Shown here in pieces: positions 11,925-23,030 of a DNA stretch of 64,000 nt. The position numbers were made by a program, and so were the translations under genes. The notes beneath the pieces were generated by a model. The model was not told the DNA's origin. It searched no databases and saw only the letters and a list, made by a program, of their open reading frames with translations. The stretch is taken from the NCBI GenBank assembly GCA_035582835.1, contig JAYKAV010003443.1:1054588-1118587 (forward strand), in the 5' to 3' direction. This DNA is from Phoebastria nigripes (taxonomy: Eukaryota; Chordata; Aves; Procellariiformes; Diomedeidae). Within the stretch, counting starts at the first letter, position 1, and each line of letters starts with the position of its first letter.

Positions 11925-14420
11925 CTTCCTAACTGAAGTCCTAAGTCAAACATGTCAGAAGTAATGAAATTAGATTGGAGAATGACCAATAATACTAATT
12001 ATTACAGCTACGATAGATTTGAGAGTGTTGAAAATGTACGTGGTTACTGCTATTTCTGGAGATAATGATTTTGAGAACTGCCTATTTCCTCTGTTAATCT
12101 CACTGGTTGATTAATGTTGGCTCTATCATTCTAAACAATATAAATTGAGTAGTAACATCAATCCGCCTTTTTAACAACTCCAGAGCAACTGTTAAGTTTG
12201 ATGTGACAACTGTGGTGTCTGCTTAGTTTAGCAGAAGTTATAGCAGAGAGTCCTAGAAGATTTCAAGTGTGTTTATTAATTTGATATAAAACGCATGAAA
12301 GAAGCACACAGAGTTACTTCTTTGTTTCCTCCTCTCAAAATTGCAACTGGGCCAGTAACTCTTAATACAAAGTTAATTTAGTCAGGATACTTGAGAGCCA
12401 CTTGGCTCTGTTTCTAAATTCCTCCCTTTGTCCTTCGCAAAGCTCTTTGAAGTGTTACTCTGCGAGGTGGATGTTGTAATGAGCCTATTTCTAAGAGGAT
12501 CAAAGTAGCAGAGCTGCCCAAAGCAGCATCAAAGATACACAACAGAGAGCCCTTTAATGAGCAAGAGGGACATGACTGTCTTTTCCCCAAAATAAAACCC
12601 TAAAACAGGATTTAGATTAAATATTTAAAATTGAAAATTATTTTATTTTGTCTGGAGCTCGCTAGCAGAAAGCAAAAATCTCAAAGAGAAGAGGAGATTT
12701 CTCCAGCTGACTCTGCTAAAATTTAATGACTGTCATTTGCTCGATGCTTCACCATCACTTAATGAAGTCCAAATACCTGTGGCCTACACTAAAGGTGGCA
12801 GTGGCAGCCGGCACGGGCACAGGCAGGATAGCAGCCTTGTACTAGGGCAGATTCCTTTCCCATGGATATGAAAATAGAAAGCAAACATACGGCAGGAAGC
12901 TGCGGCAAACTCTGCNGAGCGAAAAGACAGCTTGGAGGGGGAATAGGGGGGAAGGGTGGGAGAAAAAAAAAGGAGTGGGAGGGAGGACTGGACATGTAAA
13001 TTATGTGCCAGGAAATGAATTCCTTATAATGTCTCTTGCCAGAAGCTAAATCCTAGCAAATGTAAGTTGTCTTTTTTCCCTTTCTTTTGCTGTTCCTCTG
13101 AGGGTCAGGGAGGAAGAAGCAGGGACAGGAAGAGGGCGATTCAGTGTTTACTTACTTATTGTGTGACTAAAGTGCTATATGATCCAGCTTTAACATTAGA
13201 AGGCATGTGACCCCATAAAAGTGACGAACAGGATAATATCCTGCTTCTCATTACACACGGTTTTTCAACTTACTTTATTTGGCCACGGGGATCCTTCAAT
13301 ATGTTCTAGGGCTGAAATACCAGAAGAAATGTGTTTCTGTTCAGAGGCTGGATGTGCTTATTGCACTGCATTCAGTAATGAAATGGGGGCTTATTTTGTT
13401 TGACTTGATAGCTATCTGTGCAAATATTGCCTCTACTTAGGTTTGTGTTTGTTTAAGGAATCACCTACTGCATCTGTCAAGACTGCAGAAATGTATGCCA
13501 CTGACCTGCGCTTAACTTGGGGATAAAATAAGAAGACTTGTGTTTAAGGTTAAACCTGTATGTGGGTTGGTTTGTTGTTTTGTTTGGTTGGTTTTTTTTC
13601 TTTCTTCAGAATTCAGCAGAAACCATCTGGCAGAAAGTTAAAAACCCTTAGTAGCAAACCTTTGGCTGCTGAGCGAGGTACACTTCTAGCTTATGAGAAA
13701 TCAATGATATATGATGCAGAGAGCAGAATGACTAATGAAACTGGACACAAAGTAATTATATAATACATTAACATTTACTAGGCATTAAGCATGAAAAGCA
13801 GCCCAGACTTCTTTTTTCCTTCCCAACCCACACAGTTTGGGATACCATATATCCCAGCATGTGCAATGCCATGGACAAAACCAGTACCAGTTTCCTTGAA
13901 GAATTCTGTGGGTAAAAGCGTTGGACACTTCCAGATGTAAGGAACACAGATCTTTTCTTTTTTTAATTAACTGCAACACTACAATGGTTATGGAAGTTTG
14001 TACATAGCAAAATCTTGTAACTTAAGTAAGTAAACTTAAGAAAGAGGCTGCTTTTCAGCAAAAGGTGCTGAGAACCCAGAAGTTTCCAGTGAAGGAAATT
14101 GGCTGGGAAGCACAGCTCCCAATTTCCTTCCTTTACAGGGTACAAAGTACACAGTTCTTCCTAGAGTGCTGTTATCTCTGGAAATGTAAATATCTATGAA
14201 TGCTTGTATCATACTGAAATCAGTACAAATCAGTAAGTTTTCAGAGCTTTAAAAAATTAACTAACTCCTGCATATCCATTTCTAATCAGGATTTGGGAAC
14301 CTAACAACAATCTGGGAAAATCTTGACCATTGTGACTTGGTTGACATTTTAATGGCAGATACAACTTCTAATATATTGATAGCACATAAACTTTCCAAAG
14401 TTGCCCACTGTAGAAATAGT

Positions 14421-14442
14421 ATATGTACATACATGTACATAT
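14421..14442. repeat. Perfect 10-bp inverted repeat
   Basis: ATATGTACAT and its exact reverse complement ATGTACATAT are separated by two bases (AC). It could form a small cruciform or hairpin. It is AT-rich and lies in an alternating purine-pyrimidine context, and no function is evident. Confidence 0.8.
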
Positions 14443-15334
14443 ACGACATGTATTTCATAATCCATATGTCGTGGGTTCACCACTATTGAATTGCTTGAAA
14501 AGATTTTGATGCTACAAGTGAAAACAGAAATTCTTAGCATCCATATGCTTCTTTTATGTTCCCATTTCTAGCTCCTAGAATTTAAACCCCTAAAGAATAT
14601 AGAATATAAAAATAATATAGTAATAGAAAAAGATAGTCTTTGCAATTTCAGGTAAATGTGAGATAACATATAAATGCAAGAACAAAATGAAAAAGGAGAT
14701 CGAACGAGGTATCAAGCTTTTAAACTTACTTGGATTGTTGAAGGCTAATCTCCACAAAGAGTATCAGTCAAGGCTTTGATTCACAGGAATTTGTGTGCAG
14801 AAGAGATACAGGGCCTATATCATNCCACTTTCTTCATATGGTATGAAATATGTTTGATTGAAAGTGATTATCTAGAACTGCCCCATCTCAATGCCAGTTC
14901 TACATAGTGTCGTAAAAAAAAAGAAAATTTATTTTTAAGAATGACTTACGTTAAACCATTTTTGAGCACCGTGATTTCTACTGATTTCTTCTGCTTCAAT
15001 ACCAAGTACAACCTACATTACTCAGTTCTGGTAATGCCCTAACTCAGGACTAACAACTTTTACATAAGAATGTTTTCTTTCCTACGTAAAAAGACTGAAA
15101 GAATCCCTAAGATTCTTTTAAGCACTCAGCTTGTATTCTATTGCTCTATTTTCATTACTAACACAGATTAATTGTATTTAAAATTAAAACAAATTGTTTT
15201 AATTGGAAAGCAGAGTTCTACTCAGCCTCTACAAGCAATAATTTCTTAACAGTGCTAGTTCAAGCATTTTTGCTATACCTGTAAGTTGGCTACATCTTGC
15301 TATTGGAAATTTTGGGTACAAAATGAAAAAGATG

Positions 15335-15393
15335 TTTCCCTGAAAACCATATGATTCCCTGAAAACCATATGATTTCCCTGAAAACCATATGA
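15335..15393. repeat. Three-unit tandem repeat, 19-20 bp unit
   Basis: The unit TTTCCCTGAAAACCATATGA occurs three times head to tail, at 15335-15354, 15355-15373 (one T shorter) and 15374-15393. Apart from the one-base length difference the units are identical, so the duplication is recent or homogenised. It may vary in copy number between individuals. Confidence 0.95.
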
Positions 15394-17100
15394 TTATGCC
15401 ACAAGTTGTGGCATATTGCTCTCCCAGGAATTTACTGTATTAGTTTAGTTAGACAGTATCTGAGCTATTTGCTGCAGTCTTGCTGATTTAATGCTGCTAA
15501 AATGAAAAGGAGAACACGTAGTAATAGGTGCAACATTAAGTGCTCCATAAAATCTTCCATGCAATATAAAACCAACTTGCAACTTTCTCATGTATATGTC
15601 TCTAAATGTAAGTGTTCAGTACCGTTAGTCTTAGCTTTCAAAGGTTTCTCTGATAAACTGGTAGTTGCCTAGTCCTTTCTGAGTAGCAGTTTCCTGTGAG
15701 TATAGTCAATAAGAAACCTTCCTCCAGAAATCTGCTTATGCTAGGCAAGACTCAAGAACAGTTCCAGTTGTCAAACCATAGCAAGGACCTACCTGGAGTC
15801 TGCAGGGCAGTCAAGGTACAATGAGCACTGTCAGTTACTTCCCCTGAAAAAAAGCATAACAATAGTTACCACAGGCTGTAAATATATCAAATTATGTTTA
15901 AACATCAAATACACGTATCTTTCTACAGATATCCCATATGAAATCTTGCTGTCATTACAGTTATTGATAGGACATAATTTTTGTAAAGTGATGAGGCACC
16001 TAATTATGATACTTGAATGAATCTGATATAATAATGCTTTCATTGTCAAAACCATATATGAATAACAGCAACTGAAAACCAATGCATTTTGGCACTTCTG
16101 TGCTACCCAGAATCATGAACGAGATGCCCGAGTAGAGCAGTTCTTGTCTAATGTCCTGTCAAATAATTTTCCAAAACTCTGTATTCAATGAAAATTAAGA
16201 TGGAAGTCATATCCTTATGCAGTGATAAACATTAGTTCAGATCCCATGGCCTCAGGGACTCTCTGTAGCTGCGGTACCCGAAGAAAGCTATCTTTAATGC
16301 TTTAGCACCCTTTTTGAAAAACAGGGCAAAACTACCCACATGCAATACAATTGCCACAGGTTTGTAAAAGGGATTCAGAAGCAAGCCATACTGGAAATAC
16401 TGTGGGGGCTGCTGAAATGTTTTTTTGTGTTAACATGTTTTACCTACCTTTGAAGCACTGAGTACCTAGCTCCTTCTCTGCCTTTAAGAATAAGGAAGTT
16501 TTACCAGGTAGCCCAAATATAATATTGGGAGAGTAATTATCAGAAACAAAGACATCTGTCAAAAGGAATTATAATTTGTTTTCATGCTTCTGACGTATAC
16601 TGAGACTGAGTCCTTATGAAAATTAGATTGTTAGATAATTTGCTTGACCTTGTTAAAAACATTTCACTTACTTGTGAGTCAAAGTTGTTGACCGTATGAT
16701 ACTGCATAAACAGTTTACTTAGAATATAGCAAGGTGCTAAGTACTTTGATTCTCTTCAATTAAACTTAAGAACACTTAGTTTTAAGATTGTTTTATCATA
16801 CTTGGCATTCTTGAGAGGATTAAACTCATAGCTATAGCTGTTATATTTTAAAATAAATTGTAAACCTGTCTNTCTGAATACCACAAATTATGCTACAGTC
16901 AGTTTAGATCTTATGTGTAAATCAAGAGCTATTTGGTCAAATTCTGTGACTCAATAAAACATTTTAAAATTGTTTAAATGGTGTGTTTTACTAAATAATT
17001 TCCTTTACATTGTAAAGCATTGATTTAAACATGATAAGAATGCACTCTTTCACATTAGTTGGTTACTTATTTATATTTCCAATTTCCTGTCTAGAGGTAT

Positions 17101-17342
17101 CAGCAGATTAAGGATTAGACAAACTCATGGTCAACAGGTCATCAAATGTACTAAAAGTGGGTACATTCCTGCCTAGTCCTAAACCAGCTAGTACCACAAC
17201 TCTAGATGTCAAGGAGCCGAGGGGACTGGACTGCTGGAAGTGCATAGGCTCACGTGTCCTTCCCCATGGCACTTCTAAGAAATAGTCCTGAAATAGATGG
17301 GCCACTGGTCTGGCCCAGCAGAGCATTTCTTCCTTTCTTAAG
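17101..17342 (+). mobile_element. Ancient CR1-type LINE, 3' end
   Basis: The segment opens with GATTAGACAAACTCATGG then CAGGTCATCAAATG, matching the end of ORF2 of an old amniote CR1. It closes with ATGGGCCACTGGTCTGGCCC then GCATTTCTTCCTTTCTTAAG, matching the family's 3' end (ATGGACCATTGGTCTGACCC, ATTCTTATG). The central part is diverged. This is the turtle/crocodilian-type CR1 lineage, much older than the octamer-bearing avian CR1 copies here. The 72-codon minus frame at 17108-17326 is an accidental read of it. Confidence 0.75.
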
Positions 17343-17346
17343 TGTA

Positions 17347-17400
17347 AATAATAATAGCAACAACAACAACAATAATAAAAGAAAAAAAAAAAAAGAAAAA
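17347..17400. repeat. A-rich simple repeat (AAT/CAA/A)n
   Basis: AATAATAAT, CAACAACAACAAC, AATAATAAAA and long A runs follow each other directly downstream of the ancient CR1 3' end at 17342. Low-complexity A-rich DNA just past a LINE 3' end may be the expanded remnant of its terminal repeat. Confidence 0.85.
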
Positions 17401-19329
17401 TATTACTTACCTATCTGTTCTTCTGTGTAAACTTGTCTTTCTCTTCCTACTGTAAAAATAGCTAGAGAAGGAGAATACTGAATAAATACGCTTGTGACTA
17501 ACACTGATTTATAATGCGGGGTCAGAATTTAGCCCAAATGCTGCTTTTCTCTTTTCAAAAAGCAGAAGCATTTTTTAAGGCAATTAGTAATTGCAGTGTC
17601 TTTTCACTTGACAATATGAATTATTCCTAGCGTGGACAAATAAAGAGAAAAAATGCAACAACAAACAAGTAACACAATAGTTCTTTTGTGACTACCACCA
17701 ACTCACAAAAATACTATTTTCCTTTCTTTCATTCATTTGCATATGTATTTATTTGCAGAAGGCAAAACACGACTATATAGATCATTTAAATTCTGAAAGA
17801 TATGGAACTTGGATGACTCAGTGGAAAATTCTCAGAAATAATCTTGATGAAGTGGTTTTATTCATCTCATTCTACTTTTCTCAAGGGCTGACATATGCAT
17901 AAAAGGGGAACATGATCCCTTGCACATGTTCTCCATGAGGACTGCGTGCAGCACAATCATTAACTTAAAACAAGCTTTGCTGACTCTTACTCAAAGGCAT
18001 TGCTGAATCCAAGCCAAAGGAATTCAGACTGGCATTCCTCCATCTCCTCTGATCAGTGAATAGGGTGAAAGGACAATCCTGTTTCACTACACCAAGTATT
18101 ACAGGGTTTCAGTGGACCTATGCGGTCTGTCCCAACACCTCTGCTGTGCAGTGTGGGACATTTTAAAAGTGGCCTTCCTTTCTTGTGCTGCTGCAGGCTG
18201 AGGATGCTCAAAGACAGAGAGAGGGATGGATGAGAGGGTGGACAGCTGGGACCGTGCTTCACTAGGCACTGCTAGCACGGCAAGATCCTACCAACACCAA
18301 CCACCAACACTTCAGCGTCCCCTTTTTTTTTGTTCATCCCTCAAACAGGGAACAACATTGCAGTTAGACCACATACAACATGTGCTGTGTATGTATGAAA
18401 GGGACTTGATTCTTTTCTGGGAGAAACGGAAACCACAGGGTGCTCACATCAGCTCCCAGAGTGACAGCATTAGCTAAGGGCACAAAAATGCATCTGTGGG
18501 GAGAGCAACTCTTTATCAAGCAAGGATTGACAGCAGAAGCCCTTGTCCCTCACAGTCATCCGGCTTTGCTCTAGTGCCCTCTCTGCTGCTTCCGGGTTTT
18601 CCAAGGGCTCTGCCTCCTATTCTTCCTTCCACTGCTTTCCTCCTTTGTCAGTTCTACCATATGGTCCTAAACCTTGACAGGGAAGATCCACCTCCAGGTT
18701 GAAACAAGCCAAACATATGGAATGCTGTTTCAGAAGTAGGGAGTGAGAATCATCTTTAGATGATTAGTAACCCTGNTTACTGTTTTGTGCTCCTAGAGAA
18801 AGCCATTTACAATGATCAGTAAACTAACCTAACCGGCACATTTTGGGAAATGGAAAATCCAATCTCTATGTAAGAGTTTTTTCTGTAACCAAGTCTGTAA
18901 TTTTTTGATTCAAAACTGATTTGTCTGTTATAAAAATCATCTTGGGTCAAATCCAAGCCAAGCAGTTGATTTTTCAGAAAAGTAGTATTTTGTTTTGAGT
19001 CAGTTCAACTTCTTTCAGTAGCCACTTGAGCTTCCCATACTGTCTCATGGGAAGTGGACTGGAGTATTCCCCTTCGAGCTAGCTTTCCTTGTCTGATGTA
19101 TCTCCCAAATGCTTCAATATCTTCCCTCCAGTTAAACCTCAAAAGTGAACTACAGAGATAAATATATGAATGGTTCCTTACAGAATAAATGGAGTAAGGA
19201 GAGAGCCCAGCTTACTGGAAGTGATAAATATTTTATAAGAAGAAAAGAATAATTATACTGGGCAGATAAAATGTTCATTTAGTATACATTTGTGTTTTTA
19301 CAGCAGTCAGTAGAAGAGGTAAGAAGATA
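17401..19329. other. No gene recognised
   Basis: Unique sequence. The overlapping frames at 18053-18702 on both strands fall in a mildly GC-raised patch and have no motif. One ambiguous base lies near 18776. Confidence 0.5.
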
Positions 19330-19760
19330 GAAGAAAATTAGAAATTAATTGCTTCTTCTGACGTATTGTCCCAGCTCCCAAAAATGTGCCATTTCTAGGA
19401 CTTCCTGAGCTACAGATTGCATCCAAAGCACTGTAATATCAACTTTATGCTTCTTCAAATGAATATTTCAATCTGTTTAAATCCATCTACACTTTCGGCC
19501 TTCAGAACTTCCTGCAGCAATGAGAGCTTCAATTTAATTATGCATAGTGTGAAGAAAGGACTTCCTTGATTCATTTCAAAACTTTTATTTTAAATTGGTA
19601 TTGGGTGTCTTCCAGTCCTTTCATTGAGAAATAGTGAATAATGATTCCCTAGCTACCATGCCAATCATGATTTTTCAAACTTGTACCATATCCCTCTCAC
19701 TGCCTCTTCTGTCCCTGTATCCTCTCTTCCTGTGGAAATGGTCCGTATCTTTGATCTCCC
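19330..19760 (-). mobile_element. Ancient CR1-type LINE, ORF2 C-terminus and 3' part
   Basis: Read on the minus strand, the segment follows the old amniote CR1 in order: GAGAGGGATATGGTACAAG (family: GGGGATATGATAGAGG), AAAAATCATGATTGGCATGG, TTCTTCACACTATGCATAAT, TGCAGGAAGTTCTGAAGGCC, GAAAGTGTAGATGGATTTAA, then a decayed tail with GGGAGCTGGGACAAT. These correspond to the C-terminal ORF2 peptide family 'W/LNSLPQDVVEAESVDGF' followed by 3' UTR. The reading frame is broken. Its upstream (plus-strand right) boundary is uncertain. Retention of the GCCGAAAGTGTAGATGG block in such an old copy is notable. Confidence 0.8.
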
Positions 19761-20639
19761 CAGTCCTCTCACATGTCCCTTGAACTACAATTCCCATAAG
19801 TCTCTTGAAGCAGTTCAGGAGATGCAAAACGACACCAAATGAATTTAAAACAAAACATTTCAAAATTTCTAAGTAATATTGTTAATTCCCTTCCTATGCA
19901 TTCTGCATATTTTAGTTTAGTCCCACAGAGGTATGAAAATAGCTACACAGATTTAATAATTTTTCTGGGAATAAGAATTGCAATTTCAATCAATTTTATC
20001 AGAATTTTTCCTAAATGGAGTTGAGAAGTTTGTCCTTATACATATTTTTCTGATCCATATTGACATCAAGATTAAAGTTCAATTTGCCACACAATTTAAA
20101 TAATCTCCATAAGAAACTCTCTTAATTAAGACCCGTATGTGTCATTTTCCTTTTTTTTTCCAGTTGAAATATTTTGCCACCAAATCTGGAAGTCAAACTG
20201 ACTGCAGGCAGATGTGAAACAGGCTTCCTTCTGAAGCTGAATGAAGTATAAGGCATGAAAAACAATAAGAAGTAAATTTGACTTGGTTTTAATATTCTTT
20301 TTTAACAGAGTAGGTCACCTTGGTAAAACAAGGTAATGATCTGTAAGCCTGAACAAACTCAATTGATTTTAGTGGATTTGCACTCATTGAACAGAGAAAA
20401 GAATTTATCATCTGATGTTTTCCTTCTAACAGTCCTTCTCTAAATATCATGCTGGAGACAGATATTTTTTGGAAACTTCTAACATTGTCAGACTAACACT
20501 TGACAGTTATGCGCACATGGTAGGGCAGAGAGATTTTGTTCTCCAAAAAATGTAAAATTGCAAGCCGAGATGAAGTTGCTGAGGTCCGGTGCTGAGGCAT
20601 TGGGGCTATAAGTCTTTCTCAGATAGCATTACTAAGATA
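19761..20639. other. No gene recognised
   Basis: AT-rich sequence. A good acceptor-like CCTTTTTTTTTCCAG ends near 20162, but no open exon with a matching donor follows. A short copy of a dispersed TTGATTTTAGTGG motif lies at 20356-20387 (see findings). Confidence 0.4.
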
Positions 20640-21240
20640 ACAAAAATGCGTATGCTTATTTTCAAGCGCTGCGCCTAGAGAACAAGCACAGCACGGCTGT
20701 CATCTGAACAGCCTGCTCGCCTGCTCTGGAGACGGTTTTATATTCCAAGGCATCCCCCCTCTCTCCACCAGTCGTAGTCACTTGCCCCTTTTGCTCTGAA
20801 AATAAATCAATTTCATCTGCCGCAGTTCGATTTCTTTCTTCTCTCTGCCTCGGTCCCGCTCTCTCTTTGAAAGCCTCTTTCCACTGCACCATATGGCAGC
20901 TGAGAGAAGGGCAGAGCCATGATCTAGCTCGTAACAAAAGAGGCTGTGGTGTCAAAAAGCCTTATGAATGCATGAGACACATTCATGTATAGAGAAATGC
21001 CTCCAGCTCTGTCAGGGAGGACTAAAGAGAAGGCTGATAGGCCTGACATCGCTTTCGAGTTGAGAAAGGCAGCAGCTCTCTCTGCAGCTCATCCCCTCCT
21101 CCCTCCCCCTCTTTGGTTTCACGCCAAAATCCTATTAGAACTATTAATGACACGAGACACAAAGTCAGAGTGTGTGGCAGAACAAGAAATTAAATCAGGC
21201 CACCTTATTTACTCCCTATCACTGTTTTTGAGATAGAATC
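20640..21240. other. GC-raised single-copy block, possible regulatory DNA
   Basis: This block stands out from its AT-rich surroundings by higher GC, several CpG dinucleotides (AAGCGCTGCGCC near 20664, CTGCCGCAGTTCG near 20818) and the absence of repeat signatures. It contains homeodomain-like ATTAATGA near 21143. Frames on both strands (20662-20955 minus, 20985-21236 plus) are moderately long but look like low-stop-density reads of GC-rich DNA. A conserved non-coding element is my best guess. Conservation cannot be judged from one sequence. Confidence 0.25.
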
Positions 21241-22439
21241 ATACTACTAAAAGAAAAAAAAATAAAACAGGCTTTAATAGCGTGCCTAAGAATAAATGAG
21301 CAAGTCCTATCCCTCAAAAAGGGGATTGTACACACTCCCATACATTGCCTATGGAGGCAGATTTGCAGCAGAACTGCAAACTGAGTATTTCAGGGCAACC
21401 CTGAAATACTGGTTAAAGTACGCCGTTGGGTTTATTTTGCTTTCTCAACTTTCTCAAGCTGCTGTCGATACAAACAAAGGACTTTGAGGTTGGAAAATGA
21501 ACTAGACCCATTATCACGTGTGCACGCTGAGCTGTTACAGAAGAACTACGCTTAATTTCTGAATGAGAGAAATGCAAACTGGCACTTACAAAGCGTGCAT
21601 TCCTTTGCCCTCCTCTCCCTTCTGTTTTGCTTCCTCTTTTTCTGTCTTGGCGATGTTTGGCATGCTTCAGTCCACAGAAATGTCTACAAAATACATTCAC
21701 GACCTTTATACACAAAGTTAACAAAATGATAGGATACACACATCTGAAATACATTTATTACAAACTTTTGTCGCTGCTAGGGGAGAGGAAAAACCACCAG
21801 TCTTGTGCAGCAGAATGCAACAGTGTGTATTTTATGAATAACTTTGTTACTGAACTTAAATGGGGAAAATGGTGCTGCTTTATTTCCATAAAATGAAGCG
21901 CTAGTTAAACCGTTAAACTAGAACTGCATTGCTATTGCTGTCTCTTCCCCAGAAAGGCCTCAGAAATCACAAAACTCTGTGTCCCTGGGGTTATTTAAAG
22001 GAACCTGGGCAAGCTTCCAAAAGCTGGTATATGTGACCTTTACAAGTATTCAATAATAACAGTCCCCTATGAAATAAATCCATGAACGTGTGTATAGTAA
22101 CTCAGCAGTGGCATGGAAGTTTCAAGATGAACTTCTATCAACACTGTTGAATCGTGTCCCTACAATTGGTTTAGAAGATTTTACTGAATGCATGGCATAT
22201 ATAATTGTATAAAATGTGTTTATAGTATCTCCCCAGTCTTCCTTCTTGGAATGCACTTAATGTAAAGCTATCGAACAGCATTATATGTGTATGTATATAT
22301 TAACGATACTATTTATAGGTTCATCGTGAGTCACAGACAACTGAAAAGGCGTTCGTTTCAAAAACAAACTACAATTAATTGAGAAATGTAAAAGTTCCAC
22401 TGGAAATTACTTTGACGGTGTCTTTTTAAAATGAATTCT
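21241..22439. other. No gene recognised
   Basis: Unique sequence between two GC-raised blocks. Overlapping plus and minus frames at 21296-21896 (63-113 codons) have no recognisable motif. Confidence 0.4.
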
Positions 22440-23030
22440 GCCATACATTGGAAAAAAACCTGTTGTAAACACTGCTCAGGAATGCCTCTGAAACGGCTCT
22501 GGGGAGGTAAACTAGCGTTCATGATATTTGATAGACTTAATAAAACTTCAGTGCCGTCGGGGTTTCTTAAATTGTAACAGGCAGAGTTTAAGCTCTCATC
22601 TGCGAGTGCGACTTGTGCCGGGTCCCTGCTGGGAGGGAGGGAGGGAGGCTGGGGAGACAAGGAACAATGCCGCCATTCAGGCTCCCCCATTCAGCCCAGC
22701 CACATCTGTTTGCATGGCCTGCGCCCACCTCTGAAAAGGGTGGTCCTCCCACCTCCATTTTATCTCGCATGGTCCTGAATGGCGAGCGGTCTGAAAGCTT
22801 TTCTGCTGGAAATCTGCAGTTTCAAATTTATTTTATGAGACCAGAGCTGAAAGAGTAACAATAACGTTTGCACGTTTCTATAGTCTGGTTTGGACTTCAT
22901 TGTAATCTGAGAACAACTGTAAAATTGTCCCAAACTACCCGGTTTCAAACTAAGTCTAGCACATAGGATACTGACACTGAACTTGTGGGGCTGAATTTTG
23001 CGCTTAGTCTTCCAGTTACACATGTTTTTA
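22440..23030. other. Second GC-raised single-copy block
   Basis: It contains CpG-bearing sequence (CTGCGAGTGCGACTTGTGCC near 22599), a GGGAGGGAGGGAGGG purine run near 22631-22648 and pyrimidine-rich patches, followed by AT-rich sequence with CAAATTTATTTTATGAG. Several overlapping frames on both strands (22358-22858) arise from low stop density. No repeat family was recognised. It may be a regulatory element, but this is inference from composition only. Confidence 0.2.

Larger units (their letters stand above)
11925..17100. other. No gene recognised; small repeats only
   Basis: The stretch contains a short palindrome (14421-14442) and a three-unit tandem repeat (15335-15393), listed separately. 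A splice-like open segment at 13610-13677 was considered and not accepted. Otherwise it is AT-rich unique sequence, with ambiguous bases near 12916, 14824 and 16872. Confidence 0.5.

Noticed and set aside
11639..11989. 116-codon minus-strand frame
   Set aside because: It overlaps an ancient repeat relic, includes an ambiguous base and has no motif.
13610..13677. 68-nt splice-flanked segment (TTTCTTTCTTCAG acceptor, GAG|GTACAC donor)
   Set aside because: The donor is weak beyond GT, the frame choice is arbitrary and the segment is short. There is no recognisable peptide.
22358..22858. Overlapping open frames of 60-110 codons on both strands
   Set aside because: They cover the same GC-raised DNA in four frames, as expected from low stop density. 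None has a domain.
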